DNA of 64,000 nucleotides from Microbacterium proteolyticum (GTDB taxonomy: Bacteria > Actinomycetota > Actinomycetes > Actinomycetales > Microbacteriaceae). This document shows positions 46,155 through 55,070 of the stretch, piece after piece. The stretch covers positions 58,132 through 122,131 of the forward strand of contig NZ_JACHXY010000003.1 of assembly GCF_014192415.1 (NCBI RefSeq), given 5' to 3'. Made by a program: the position numbers and the translations under genes. The notes under the pieces were generated by a model. It ran no database searches. It had not been told where the DNA came from and worked only from the letters and a program-made list of their open reading frames with translations. Position 1 is the stretch's first letter, and each line of letters opens with the position of its first letter.

Positions 46155-48311
46155 TCAGAGCATGCACGAGACGCACTCGGTCATGTCGGTGCCCTCGAGC
46201 GCCAGCTGGCGGAGGCGGATGTAGTAAATGGTCTTGATGCCCTTCCGCCACGCGTAGATCTGCGCCTTGTTGATGTCGCGCGTGGTGACAGTGTCCTTGA
46301 AGAACAGCGTCAGCGACAGGCCCTGGTCGACGTGCTGCGTCGCGGCGGCGTACGTGTCGATGACCTTCTCGTAGCCGATCTCGTACGCGTCCTGGTAGTA
46401 CTCCAGGTTCTCGTTCGTCATGAACGGCGCCGGGTAGTAGACGCGACCGAGCTTGCCTTCCTTGCGGATCTCGATCTTCGACGCGATCGGGTGGATCGAG
46501 CTCGTGGAGTTGTTGATGTACGAGATCGAGCCGGTGGGGGGAACCGCCTGCAGGTTCTGGTTGTAGATACCGTGCGCCTGCACCGACGCCTTCAGCTCAC
46601 GCCAGTCGTCCTGCGTGGGGATCTGCACGCCGGCGAAGAGCTCCTTCGCCTTGGACGTCTGCGGCGCCCACACCTGGTCGATGTACTTGTCGAAGAAGTC
46701 GCCCGACGCGTACGTGGAGTTCTCGAAGCCGTCGAAGGCCGTGCCGCGCTCGATCGCGAGACGGTTCGAGGCGCGCAGCGCGTGGAACAGCACCGTGTAG
46801 AAGTAGATGTTCGTGAAATCGATGCCCTCTTCAGAGCCGTAGAAGACGTGCTCGCGGGCGAGGTAACCGTGCAGGTTCATCTGGCCGAGGCCGATGGCGT
46901 GCGAGCGGTCGTTGCCGTCTTCGATCGAGCGCACCGATGCGATGTGGCTCTGCACGCTGACGGCGGTGAGGGCACGGATCGCCGTCTCGACCGTGAGGCC
47001 CAGGTCGCCGCCGTCCATCGCCAGCGCGATGTTCATCGAGCCGAGGTTGCAGGAGATGTCCTTGCCGATGGTGTCGTACGAGAGGTCCTCGTTGTACGTC
47101 GTCGGGGTGTTGACCTGGAGGATCTCGGAGCACAGGTTCGACATGTTGATGCGGCCGGCGATGGGGTTCGCCTTGTTCACCGTGTCTTCGAACATGATGT
47201 ACGGGTAGCCCGACTCGAACTGGATCTCGGCGAGCGTCTGGAAGAACTCCCGCGCGTTGATCTTCGTCTTCTTGATGCGGGGGTCGTCGACCATCTCGCG
47301 GTACTTGTCGGTGACCGAGATGTCGCCGAACGGCTTCTTGTAGACCTTCTCGACGTCGTACGGCGAGAAGAGGTACATGTCTTCGCCGTTCTTGGCGAGT
47401 TCGAACGTGATGTCGGGGATGACGACACCCAGCGACAGCGTCTTGATGCGGATCTTCTCGTCGGCGTTCTCACGCTTGGTGTCGAGGAAGCGCAGGATGT
47501 CGGGGTGGTGCGCATTGAGGTACACCGCGCCGGCGCCCTGACGGGCACCCAGCTGGTTGGCGTAGCTGAAGCTGTCTTCGAGCAGCTTCATGACGGGGAT
47601 GATGCCCGACGACTGGTTCTCGATCTGCTTGATCGGGGCCCCCGCCTCGCGGATGTTCGACAGCAGCAGGGCGACGCCGCCACCGCGCTTCGACAGCTGC
47701 AGCGCGGAGTTGATGCCGCGGGCGATCGACTCCATGTTGTCTTCGATGCGCAGAAGGAAGCACGACACGAGCTCGCCGCGCTGAGCCTTCCCGGCGTTCA
47801 GGAAGGTGGGGGTGGCGGGCTGGAAACGACCCGAGATGATCTCGTCGACCAGCTGCACCGCCAGGCGCGGGTCGCCGTCTGCGAGGGCGAGGGCGGTCAT
47901 GACGACGCGGTCCTCGAAGCGCTCGAGGTAGCGCTTGCCGTCGAAGGTCTTGAGCGTGTAGCTCGTGTAGTACTTGAACGCGCCGAGGAACGTCTCGAAG
48001 CGGAACTTGGCGCCGTAGGCGCGGTCGTTGAGCTCCTGGATGAACTCCATCGAGTACTTCGCGAGCACGGTCGGCTCGTAGTACTCCTTCTCGACGAGGT
48101 AGTCGAGGCGCTCCTTGAGGGAGTGGAAGAACACCGTGTTCTGGTTGACGTGCTGCAGGAAGTACTCCCGCGCGGCGCGCTTATCGGCGTCGAACTGGAT
48201 CTTGCCGTCGGCGTCGTACAGGTTCAGCATCGCGTTGAGGGCGTGGTAATCCAGTCCCTCGAAGCGCACCTCGGTCTTGAAGTCCACGTCGGTCAGCTCA
48301 ACTTCCACCAT
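46155..48311 (-). CDS. nrdE: class Ib ribonucleotide reductase, alpha subunit (NrdE)
   Basis: 718 residues from ATG 48311. [36 protein letters not shown] (active-site N-x-C-x-E), [17 protein letters not shown] and [17 protein letters not shown] are reductase blocks. The C-terminal shuttle pair is in MTECVSCML (C-V-S-C), which is re-reduced by NrdH. The start overlaps nrdI by 19 nt. There is no N-terminal ATP-cone, as expected for class Ib. Confidence 0.97.
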   Translation of the reverse strand: MVEVELTDVDFKTEVRFEGLDYHALNAMLNLYDADGKIQFDADKRAAREYFLQHVNQNTVFFHSLKERLDYLVEKEYYEPTVLAKYSMEFIQELNDRAYGAKFRFETFLGAFKYYTSYTLKTFDGKRYLERFEDRVVMTALALADGDPRLAVQLVDEIISGRFQPATPTFLNAGKAQRGELVSCFLLRIEDNMESIARGINSALQLSKRGGGVALLLSNIREAGAPIKQIENQSSGIIPVMKLLEDSFSYANQLGARQGAGAVYLNAHHPDILRFLDTKRENADEKIRIKTLSLGVVIPDITFELAKNGEDMYLFSPYDVEKVYKKPFGDISVTDKYREMVDDPRIKKTKINAREFFQTLAEIQFESGYPYIMFEDTVNKANPIAGRINMSNLCSEILQVNTPTTYNEDLSYDTIGKDISCNLGSMNIALAMDGGDLGLTVETAIRALTAVSVQSHIASVRSIEDGNDRSHAIGLGQMNLHGYLAREHVFYGSEEGIDFTNIYFYTVLFHALRASNRLAIERGTAFDGFENSTYASGDFFDKYIDQVWAPQTSKAKELFAGVQIPTQDDWRELKASVQAHGIYNQNLQAVPPTGSISYINNSTSSIHPIASKIEIRKEGKLGRVYYPAPFMTNENLEYYQDAYEIGYEKVIDTYAAATQHVDQGLSLTLFFKDTVTTRDINKAQIYAWRKGIKTIYYIRLRQLALEGTDMTECVSCML

Positions 48312-48733
48312 CGTTCCAATCCCTCGGTGACCCGCTCGACATCGTCGGGGGTGCCGAAAACTTCTAGCCGGTAAAGGTGCGGCACCGCGCACTTGCGCGC
48401 GACGATGTCGCCGGCGAGGCAGAAAGCGTCGCCGAAGTTCGTGTTTCCCGCGGAGATGACCCCGCGGATGTTGCGTCGGTTCCGCTCCTCATTGAGGAAC
48501 CGGATGACCTGCTTGGGGACCGCGCCCTTCTCGACGCCCCGGCCGGCACCCCCACCGTAGGTGGGAGTGACCAGCACGAAGGGTTCGTCGATGTCGAGGG
48601 CCGGATCGGTCGGTAGCAGCGGAATGCGCACGGCCCGCTTTCCGAGCTTCTCGATGAAACGTGCGGTGTTGCCCGACACGCTCGAGAAATAGACCAGCAG
48701 CGGAGCCTCGGTCGCCGACATGACAGCGCTCAT
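48293..48733 (-). CDS. nrdI: flavodoxin-like NrdI
   Basis: 146 residues from ATG 48733; ATG 48721 is an alternative that would drop four residues. [19 protein letters not shown] is the FMN phosphate loop. [11 protein letters not shown] and [18 protein letters not shown] surround the isoalloxazine. NrdI delivers the oxidant that assembles the manganese radical cofactor of NrdF. It lies 28 nt after nrdH and overlaps nrdE. Confidence 0.93.
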   Translation of the reverse strand: MSAVMSATEAPLLVYFSSVSGNTARFIEKLGKRAVRIPLLPTDPALDIDEPFVLVTPTYGGGAGRGVEKGAVPKQVIRFLNEERNRRNIRGVISAGNTNFGDAFCLAGDIVARKCAVPHLYRLEVFGTPDDVERVTEGLERWWKLS

Positions 48734-48761
48734 GACAGGGGTCTGAGAGCGTGTCGAGGGG

Positions 48762-48995
48762 TCAGGCGAGACGTGACGCCAGCTCGTCGATCTTGTCGGG
48801 GCGGAAGCCCGACCAGTGGTCCTCGTCGGTGATGACGACGGGTGCCTGCAGGTACCCGAGCGACTTGACCTGCTCGAGCGCAGACGCATCTTCGGACAGG
48901 TCGAGCACGTTGTACTCGATGCCCTTCGAGTCGAGTGCGCGGTAGGTCGCGGTGCACTGGACGCAGGACGGCTTGGTGTAGACCGTGATCGCCAT
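48762..48995 (-). CDS. nrdH: glutaredoxin-like NrdH
   Basis: 77 residues from ATG 48995 with AAAGAGAG upstream. [17 protein letters not shown] has the NrdH C-V-Q-C redox pair. [22 protein letters not shown] carries the W-S-G-F-R-P signature that separates NrdH from glutaredoxins and makes it a thioredoxin-reductase substrate. First gene of the operon; electron donor to NrdE. Confidence 0.96.
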   Translation of the reverse strand: MAITVYTKPSCVQCTATYRALDSKGIEYNVLDLSEDASALEQVKSLGYLQAPVVITDEDHWSGFRPDKIDELASRLA

Positions 48996-49055
48996 GTCGT
49001 TCTCTCTTTCCCCTGGAAAATCGTCGTCCGGACGGGCAGGGCTCGCCGGGACCTC

Positions 49056-49103
49056 AATACTACATATGGGGACGGACATCGGAAGGCACCACAAGGGGTA
49101 GTA
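49056..49103 (-). promoter_or_regulatory. tandem NrdR-box-like sites upstream of nrdH
   Basis: AATACTACATATGGGG (49056-49071) and ACCACAAGGGGTAGTA (49088-49103) are two 16-bp dyad-like sites 32 bp apart. NrdR boxes come in pairs at about three helical turns. Individual match to the consensus is moderate. Confidence 0.45.
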
Positions 49104-49151
49104 GTTACATCCGTGTGATTTTCCACCGTCTCTCCCCAGATACAACACAGG

Positions 49152-49249
49152 TTGTCCACGTTTTCATCCACAGACCGGACCCCCTTCCGACGTCTTGTTA
49201 ACACGCGCGATTCCGCGGTTGTCGCGATGCGCGTTCGATGTTGTCCACA
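49152..49249. promoter_or_regulatory. three DnaA-box-like 9-mers
   Basis: TTGTCCACG (49152-49160), TCATCCACA (49164-49172) and TTGTCCACA (49241-49249) resemble the actinobacterial DnaA box. They lie between the divergent nrdH and MFS genes. Confidence 0.5.
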
Positions 49250-49371
49250 GTTCGGACGCTAGACGGGGGTTCCGACATCGCACAGGTCGACGATTTCGGT
49301 GACCGGCGTGTCGCGGCGTGTCGCGGCATCCGGTGTCGAACGGGTCCGAAGCGCGTGTCGGAGGTCGGTTG

Positions 49372-49377
49372 TAGCGT
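49372..49377 (+). promoter_or_regulatory. -10 box (TAGCGT) of the MFS gene
   Basis: TAGCGT ends 6 nt before GTG 49384; probable leaderless start. Confidence 0.5.
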
Positions 49378-49383
49378 GGTGCG

Positions 49384-50589
49384 GTGGCCGGCTACCGCGT
49401 ACTCCTTCGAACCCCTGGCGTGGGGCGCATCATCGCCGCGCAGTTGACGGCACGCTTCCCCAACGGCATGACGAGCCTCGCGGTGCTGCTGCACATCGAG
49501 CACGTCACCGGCTCGTACGGGGCCGCCGGTCTCGTCCTCGCCGCCACGAGCATCGGCCAGGCCGTCGCCGGCCCCGTCACGAGCCGGTGGATGGGCATCT
49601 GGGGCATGCGGCGCGTGCTGTCGGTGACGCTGCTGGTGTGCGCGGCCGCGATCGCGACCCTCGCCCTCATCGAGATGCCCCTGCCGCTCTACATGGTGCT
49701 CGGGCTCGTCGCCGGGCTCTCCACACCCCCCGTCCAGTCGGCGGTGCGCACCATCTACCCCAAGATGGTGCCGTCGAAGCAGCTCACGCCGCTGTACTCG
49801 CTCGACGCCTCGTTGCAAGAGATCATCTGGGTGCTCGCGCCCGTTGTGATCACCCTCGTCGCCACGCAGGTCGGCACCGTTCCCGGTCTGCTGCTGATCG
49901 TCGTCATCCTGCTCGGCGGCGGCGCGTGGTTCATCTTCAGTCCCGAGGTGGGCCGCGTCCGCATCCCCCGCAGCCGCCGCGCCCTCGGCAAGGTGCTCGC
50001 CAAGCCGCCCGTCATCCTCGCCACCGCCACCGGATTCCTGCTTATCGGCGCGTGCGCGGCCGTCGAGGCCGGTGTCGTGGCGACGTTCGACCACGGCGGC
50101 CTCGAGGCGGGGCTCATCCTCGCCGTCTTCGCCGTGGGCAGCCTCGCGGGCGGACTCTCGTTCGGGCACATCCCCATCGGCCCGTGGGCCATGGCCCGTC
50201 GTTTCGCGATCGTCGCCCTCGGCCTGTCCCTGACCATCGTGTCGCTGAACGCGTGGTGGCTCGGGGCCACGCTGATCGTCGCCGGCGCCGGCATCGCGCC
50301 CGCGCTCGCGGTCATGTTCGCCATGACCTCGGCGAGCGTGCGCTTCAGCGAGACCGCCGAGGCGTACGGCTGGATCGGCACCGGTCAGCTCATCGGTGCG
50401 GCCGCAGGATCCGCTGTCGCGGGCTTCCTCGTCGACGGCGTCGGCCCCACCGGCGCCTACGTCGCCGCGGCCGGTTTCGCGGTCGCCGGGTTCATCGTCT
50501 CGGCCGTGTTCGTGCGCGGCTTCCCCGACCTGCGGCACCGCGACTCGAGCCCGATCCCCGACACCGAACCGGTCGAGACGATCACCTGA
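49384..50589 (+). CDS. major facilitator superfamily transporter
   Basis: 401 residues with twelve predicted helices in two halves. The loop between helices 2 and 3, SRWMGIWGMRRVLSVTLL, is a modified MFS motif A; a central cytoplasmic loop around PEVGRVRIPRSRRAL divides the halves. SLDASLQEIIWVLAPV resembles drug or sugar exporters of the actinobacterial type. Substrate unknown. Divergent from nrdHIEF. Confidence 0.87.
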   Translation: MAGYRVLLRTPGVGRIIAAQLTARFPNGMTSLAVLLHIEHVTGSYGAAGLVLAATSIGQAVAGPVTSRWMGIWGMRRVLSVTLLVCAAAIATLALIEMPLPLYMVLGLVAGLSTPPVQSAVRTIYPKMVPSKQLTPLYSLDASLQEIIWVLAPVVITLVATQVGTVPGLLLIVVILLGGGAWFIFSPEVGRVRIPRSRRALGKVLAKPPVILATATGFLLIGACAAVEAGVVATFDHGGLEAGLILAVFAVGSLAGGLSFGHIPIGPWAMARRFAIVALGLSLTIVSLNAWWLGATLIVAGAGIAPALAVMFAMTSASVRFSETAEAYGWIGTGQLIGAAAGSAVAGFLVDGVGPTGAYVAAAGFAVAGFIVSAVFVRGFPDLRHRDSSPIPDTEPVETIT

Positions 50590-50674
50590 GCCGGGATGCC
50601 GCTCCGCCCGGCATCCGCTTCCCCTCAGGCGCGGACCGTGTCTCGCCGGAGCCGCTCGCGTTCGCCTCCTCGTG

Positions 50675-50757
50675 GTTCGGGGCGGAATCGGGTGGTTTGG
50701 GGCGGAATCGGCCCCTCGGGGCGCGAAACTCCCGCCCCGAACACACGGATCCGCCCC
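50675..50757. repeat. 59-nt GGGGC palindrome, copy F, with extra 5' box
   Basis: GGGGCG 50699 and 50718, CGCCCC 50733 and 50752 form the 59-nt unit 50699-50757 (19-bp boxes, 9-nt loop). An additional GGGGCG at 50679 lets GTTCGGGGCGG (50675) pair with CCGCCCCGAAC (50732-50742). It lies between the convergent MFS and 50809-51213 genes. Confidence 0.8.
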
Positions 50758-50808
50758 ACACCGCAGGCCCCCGGCACACCACGGCGCCTCGAAAACCCGC
50801 GCCGCGCG

Positions 50809-51213
50809 TCAGTGCGTGCGACGCAGCAACTCGAGGACGGCGAGTGCGTAGGCGTCGGCCGGCGCCGGGTGATCGAACACCAGCGTCGCCCCGCCGATCG
50901 AGATCTCGACCTCGTAGGTGTCGGACAGTCGGCGCAGCGACCGGAACGTCGCGCGCAGCAACTCGCGCAGCTGCGACTCCGACGGCAGCCACAGGGCGTC
51001 TTCGGTGGCGACGGAGTCCAGCGCCCACTCCGTCGTGCCGTTGAAGGCGAGGATGCGCCCGGTCGGGTAATCGCGAGGCTCGACCGTCATGTCGCTCATC
51101 GTGAAGATGTCGGCCTCGAACTCCGGCTCGTCCAGCTGGAAGCGGTCGCCGGATCGCGGGTGCCACACGAGTCCCGCCGCGCGGAGCGCCTGAGCCATCT
51201 CGGTCGAGATCAT
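50809..51213 (-). CDS. conserved-looking protein of unknown function
   Basis: 134 residues from ATG 51213, chosen because reverse-strand CAGAAT-GGATGCC precedes it; ATG 51222 overlaps that -10 box. The protein is soluble, rich in Trp and acidic residues, with LVWHPRSGDRFQLDEP, RILAFNGTTEWALDSV and WLPSESQLRELLRATFRSL. It has no signal peptide or known motif. Proteins of this appearance are sometimes labelled CpaE, which I do not support. Divergent from the hydrolase at 51286 with a 72-bp shared promoter region. Confidence 0.65.
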   Translation of the reverse strand: MISTEMAQALRAAGLVWHPRSGDRFQLDEPEFEADIFTMSDMTVEPRDYPTGRILAFNGTTEWALDSVATEDALWLPSESQLRELLRATFRSLRRLSDTYEVEISIGGATLVFDHPAPADAYALAVLELLRRTH

Positions 51214-51220
51214 GGCATCC

Positions 51221-51278
51221 ATTCTGGGGGCGATCCGCGGGCACGGGTCCGCGCGCGCCCCCTGGGCGAGGGAAGAAT
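51221..51278. promoter_or_regulatory. back-to-back leaderless promoters
   Basis: Reverse CAGAAT (51226-51221) and forward AAGAAT (51273-51278) are each followed by GGATGCC and ATG (51213 and 51286). The mirrored arrangement suggests the two genes are co-ordinately transcribed. Confidence 0.45.
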
Positions 51279-51285
51279 GGATGCC

Positions 51286-52038
51286 ATGCCCGCACCCGTG
51301 ACCCTCCCCCGCCTGTCGTGGGGCTCCCCCGGCGCCCCTCGCGCCCTCCTCGCCCACGGCCTCGGTTCGGACGGCGCCCTCATGTGGCGGTACGGTGCAG
51401 CCCTGGCCGATGCGGGGTGGCACGCGGTGGCGGTCGACCTGCGCGGGCACGGCGCCGCACCCCGCGCCCTGGACTACTCCCTCGCCGCGTACGCCGCCGA
51501 CCTCGCCGCGACGACGCCCGAGGCGGACGCCCCGTGGGACGCCGTGGTCGGGCACTCCTTGGGCGGCGCCGCGGCGACGGTCGCGGCGGCGGGCGATCCC
51601 GGATGGACGCGCCGACTCGTCCTGATCGACCCGGCCATCGCGCTGTCCGACGACGACCGCGAGATCGTGCGCGTGAGCCAGGAGCAGGCGTTCGGCGACC
51701 CGAGCGTCGAAGCGGTGCGGGCGGCGCACCCCGCGTGGCATCCGATCGACGTGGAGTTGAAGGCTCGCGCCACGCAGCGCGCGAGCCGCTGGGCGGTCGA
51801 GCAGACGAGCCTGCAGAACGCCGAATGGGATGTGCGGGCCGCAGCGGCCGCGCTCACGGTTCCCACGCACGTGATCGGCGCGGATCCGGCGGTGCACTCG
51901 ATCTTCACGGACGATCTCGCCGCGGAGGTGCTGCGCAACCCGAGGGTCACGATGAGTGTCATCGCGGGCGCGGGGCACTCCCCGCACCGTGACCGACCCG
52001 AGGCCGCGGTGGCGGCGCTGCTCGACGCGCTGGGCTGA
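51286..52038 (+). CDS. alpha/beta-fold hydrolase
   Basis: 250 residues. LLAHGLGSDGALMWRYG (oxyanion H-G), VAVDLRGHGAAP, nucleophile elbow DAVVGHSLGGAAATVAA (Ser near residue 85) and a C-terminal His in IAGAGHSPHRDRP give a full catalytic triad pattern, with Asp in VIGADPAV or nearby. Esterase, lipase or lactonase activity is likely; substrate unknown. Confidence 0.9.
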   Translation: MPAPVTLPRLSWGSPGAPRALLAHGLGSDGALMWRYGAALADAGWHAVAVDLRGHGAAPRALDYSLAAYAADLAATTPEADAPWDAVVGHSLGGAAATVAAAGDPGWTRRLVLIDPAIALSDDDREIVRVSQEQAFGDPSVEAVRAAHPAWHPIDVELKARATQRASRWAVEQTSLQNAEWDVRAAAAALTVPTHVIGADPAVHSIFTDDLAAEVLRNPRVTMSVIAGAGHSPHRDRPEAAVAALLDALG

Positions 52039-52190
52039 AGCGGAAGGCGGCTTCCGATCGCGCGACGCCACGCGAAACGGACACCATCGCGAGATGCCGG
52101 AGCGCGGATGCCACGAGCGCGATCGGCCGAGCACGGTGACCTTCTGCGGAATCGCTGTCACCCCCGGGCCGCGATGTCGGTTGTCCCGAG

Positions 52191-52196
52191 CAGAAT
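52191..52196 (+). promoter_or_regulatory. -10 box (CAGAAT) of the acyl-CoA dehydrogenase gene
   Basis: CAGAAT is followed by GGATGCC and ATG 52204. Confidence 0.45.
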
Positions 52197-52203
52197 GGAT
52201 GCC

Positions 52204-53364
52204 ATGACCTCGTTCGATCCGGCTCGGTATCTGCCCGACGATCTCCTCGCGCGCATCCACGAGCGGGCGGCGGTGCACGACCGCGAGAACACCTTCCCCC
52301 ACGACGACCTCGATGAGTTGCGGGCGGCGGGGTATCTCGGCGTCCTCGTCCCGGAGGCCGCTGGGGGCGCGGGTCTGAGCCTGGCCGACGTGTCGTTGCT
52401 GCAGCAGCGTCTCGCGGGCGCCGCCCCGGCGACGGCTCTGGCGGTCAACATGCATCTCGTGTGGACGGGCGTCGCCAAGGTCCTGCGCGACCGCGGTATC
52501 GACGACCTCGCCTTCGTCGAGGAGGCCGCAGCGGCCGGCGAGGTGTTCGCCTTCGGTATCAGCGAGGCGGGCAATGACCTCGTGCTGTTCGGCAGCGACA
52601 CCGTCGCCGAGCCCGACGGGGAGGGTGGCTACACCTTCACGGGCACGAAGACCTTCACCTCGCTCTCTCCCGTGTGGCAGCACCTGGGCGTGCACGGGCT
52701 CGACTCCGCCGCGTCCGACGGGCCGAAGATGGTCTTCGCCTTCCTCGACCGCAGCGACGCGGTGGTCGCACGCGACGACTGGGACACCCTCGGCATGCGC
52801 GGCACCCAGAGCCGTACCACCGAGCTCCGCGGCGCACACGCCCCCGCCGAGCGCGTCGTGAGGCGGATCGACCCGGGCCCGCAACCCGATCCTCTGGTGT
52901 TCGGCATCTTCGCGGTGTTCGAGATCCTCCTCGCCTCGGTCTACACGGGGATCGCGCGGCGCGCGCTCGACCTGGCCGTCGAGGCGGCGACGTCACGGCG
53001 GTCGAAGAAGACGGGCACGACCTACGCGAACGATCCCGACATCCGCTGGAGGGTGGCCGACATGTCTCTGGCCTACGAGGCCCTCCCTCCGCAACTCGCC
53101 TCGCTCGCGCGAGACGTCGACGACCTCGCCGATCACGGTCCGCGGTGGTTCTCCCTGCTGTCGGGTGTGAAGCACCGAGCCGTCACCATGGCGAAAGACG
53201 TCGTCGACGACGCCATCCTCGTCGGGGGCGGGGCCGCCTACTTCACACGCAACGAGCTCAGCCGCCTGTACCGAGACGTCCTGGCCGGCATGTTCCACCC
53301 GTCCGACGCCGAGTCGGCCCATTCGACCGCCGCGTCCGCGTGGCTCGGACCGGTGACGGCCTGA
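52204..53364 (+). CDS. acyl-CoA dehydrogenase family protein
   Basis: 386 residues. The N-terminal helices (DDLDELRAAGYLGVLVPEAAGGAGLSLAD) are followed by the flavin-binding strands FAFGISEAGNDLVLFG and YTFTGTKTFTSLSPV. MRGTQSRTTELRGAHAPAE and the C-terminal helical bundle complete the fold. The catalytic Glu of ordinary acyl-CoA dehydrogenases is not obvious, so it may be a hydroxylase-like or sulfur/amine-oxidising relative. The stop overlaps the DUF445 start (TGATG). Confidence 0.82.
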   Translation: MTSFDPARYLPDDLLARIHERAAVHDRENTFPHDDLDELRAAGYLGVLVPEAAGGAGLSLADVSLLQQRLAGAAPATALAVNMHLVWTGVAKVLRDRGIDDLAFVEEAAAAGEVFAFGISEAGNDLVLFGSDTVAEPDGEGGYTFTGTKTFTSLSPVWQHLGVHGLDSAASDGPKMVFAFLDRSDAVVARDDWDTLGMRGTQSRTTELRGAHAPAERVVRRIDPGPQPDPLVFGIFAVFEILLASVYTGIARRALDLAVEAATSRRSKKTGTTYANDPDIRWRVADMSLAYEALPPQLASLARDVDDLADHGPRWFSLLSGVKHRAVTMAKDVVDDAILVGGGAAYFTRNELSRLYRDVLAGMFHPSDAESAHSTAASAWLGPVTA

Positions 53365-54638
53365 TGGCCCGCACCTCGACGGCGGCGCTGAGCCCCGCCG
53401 ACCAGGAGCGCCGTCGCGCGCTGCGCGTGATGAAGGGCGTCGCGCTGGGCGCGCTGCTCGGCATGGCGATCGTCTTCGCGGTCTCGTTCTCGCTGCAGCG
53501 CGAGGCCGAGTGGCTGCAATACGTCCGCGCGGCCGCCGAGGGCGGCATGGTCGGCGCCCTCGCCGACTGGTTCGCGGTGACCGCACTGTTCCGCCACCCT
53601 CTCGGATTGCCGATCCCGCACACGGCGATCATCCCGCGACGGAAAGACGAGATCGGCCGTCAGCTCGGCGAATTCGTCGAGACCAACTTCCTCGAGGGCG
53701 ACGTCGTGCGGGCCAAGCTCGAGTCGACGCCCCTCTCGGCGCGCGCGGGTGCGTGGTTGGCCGAGCCCGCACACGCCGATCGTGTCGCCGCCGAGGCCGC
53801 CACGCTGGCGTCGAGCGTCCTCACCGCGCTCGATGACGACGACGTACAGGGCCTGATCGAAGACCTCGCGCGCGAGCACCTGCTGTCGCCCGACTGGGGC
53901 CCGTCGATCGGCGGATGGCTTCAGCGGGTCGTCGCCTCCGGCGCCCACCACGGCGCCGTCGACCTCGCCCTCGACAACATCGCGGTGTGGCTCGGGAACA
54001 ACCGCGACACCTTCCAGGGTCTCGTGTCACGGCGCCTGCCGGCGTGGGTGCCGGGAGTCGCCACCCGTCTCGTCGACGACACCGTGTACCGCGAGGCCGT
54101 GCAGTTCGTCGACGCCGTACGCGCCGACCCGCGGCACCAGGCGCGCGGCGCGATCGACGGCTACCTCACGCGCCTCGCCGACAACCTCCAGAACGACCCG
54201 GCCACCATGGTGCGCCTCGAAGAGGCGAAGGCGGCCGTCTTCGACAGCCCGCGGGTGCGCCAACTCGCCGCCGACGCCTGGAACACCGCCAAGACGGGAC
54301 TGCTGCGCTCGCTCGCCGACCCCGGGAGCGGACTGCGGCGACGCGCCTCGGCGGCCCTGGCCGAGGTCGGCGAACGCCTGCAGCGCGACGAGATCCTGCA
54401 GAAGCGCGTCGATGGGTGGGTGACCGACGCGGCCGTCTTCGTCGTCGGCCGCTATCGCCACGACATCGCGTCGATCATCACCGACACCGTCGAGCGGTGG
54501 GATGCCGAAGAGACCACCGAGAAGATCGAGCTCATGGTCGGCCGCGACCTGCAGTACATCCGCTTGAACGGCACGATCGTCGGAGCCCTCGCCGGTCTGG
54601 TGATCTTCACCGTCGCCCACCTGGTCTGGGGCTCATGA
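53364..54638 (+). CDS. DUF445 membrane protein
   Basis: 424 residues. A first helix near 24-46 is followed by EGGMVGALADWFAVTALFRHPLGLPIPHTAIIPRRKDEIG, the DUF445 hallmark (given here in parts: GALADWFAVTALFRHP and IPHTAIIPRRK). A long helical region and a C-terminal helix (about 400-420) complete it. Members are membrane proteins of unknown role related to YheB. Translation is coupled to the dehydrogenase upstream. Confidence 0.88.
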   Translation: MARTSTAALSPADQERRRALRVMKGVALGALLGMAIVFAVSFSLQREAEWLQYVRAAAEGGMVGALADWFAVTALFRHPLGLPIPHTAIIPRRKDEIGRQLGEFVETNFLEGDVVRAKLESTPLSARAGAWLAEPAHADRVAAEAATLASSVLTALDDDDVQGLIEDLAREHLLSPDWGPSIGGWLQRVVASGAHHGAVDLALDNIAVWLGNNRDTFQGLVSRRLPAWVPGVATRLVDDTVYREAVQFVDAVRADPRHQARGAIDGYLTRLADNLQNDPATMVRLEEAKAAVFDSPRVRQLAADAWNTAKTGLLRSLADPGSGLRRRASAALAEVGERLQRDEILQKRVDGWVTDAAVFVVGRYRHDIASIITDTVERWDAEETTEKIELMVGRDLQYIRLNGTIVGALAGLVIFTVAHLVWGS

Positions 54639-54703
54639 CCGTCGCCGTGGCCGGTAAACGAAGGGCCTCGGGTCGCGACGCCTCGTAGCCGTGTGGGGGT
54701 GAG

Positions 54704-54709
54704 TAATCT
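54704..54709 (+). promoter_or_regulatory. -10 box (TAATCT) of the cyclotransferase-hutG-sixA unit
   Basis: TAATCT ends 7 nt before GTG 54717; the closest match to TATAAT-type boxes in this window. Confidence 0.55.
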
Positions 54710-54716
54710 GAGCCTC

Positions 54717-55070
54717 GTGAGCGACGGTTCGGGGACCGTGGAGCCCCTCTTCACCTACGGAGTGCTGCAGACGCCCGACGTGCAACTCGACACCTTCGGT
54801 CGCCTCCTCCACGGCGACCACGACACCCTGCCCGCCTTCCGCCTCGATGAGGGCGAGAGCGGTGATGAGCGGGGCGCGCCCGCCGCGAGTTCCCACCGCC
54901 GCCGGGTGCTGCGACACAGCGGTGACCCGCGCGATCGCGTCTTCGGCACGGTCGTGCGCCTGAGCCCCGACGAGCTCGACGCGGCCGACGAGTACCTGAT
55001 GACGGGGTCGCGCCGTATCTCGGTCGTCTTGGCGAGCGGTCTGAGCGCCTGGGTCTACGTGGGCGCATGA
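54717..55070 (+). CDS. gamma-glutamylcyclotransferase-fold (AIG2-like) protein
   Basis: 117 residues from GTG 54717. LFTYGVLQTPDVQLDTFGR is the YGxL glycine loop of this fold, and RVFGTVVRLSPDELDAADEYL its central strand and helix with an acidic candidate. The stop overlaps the next gene (ATGA). Substrate uncertain; being upstream of a HutG-like gene is suggestive, since both could act on glutamate derivatives, but not proof. Confidence 0.8.
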   Translation: MSDGSGTVEPLFTYGVLQTPDVQLDTFGRLLHGDHDTLPAFRLDEGESGDERGAPAASSHRRRVLRHSGDPRDRVFGTVVRLSPDELDAADEYLMTGSRRISVVLASGLSAWVYVGA

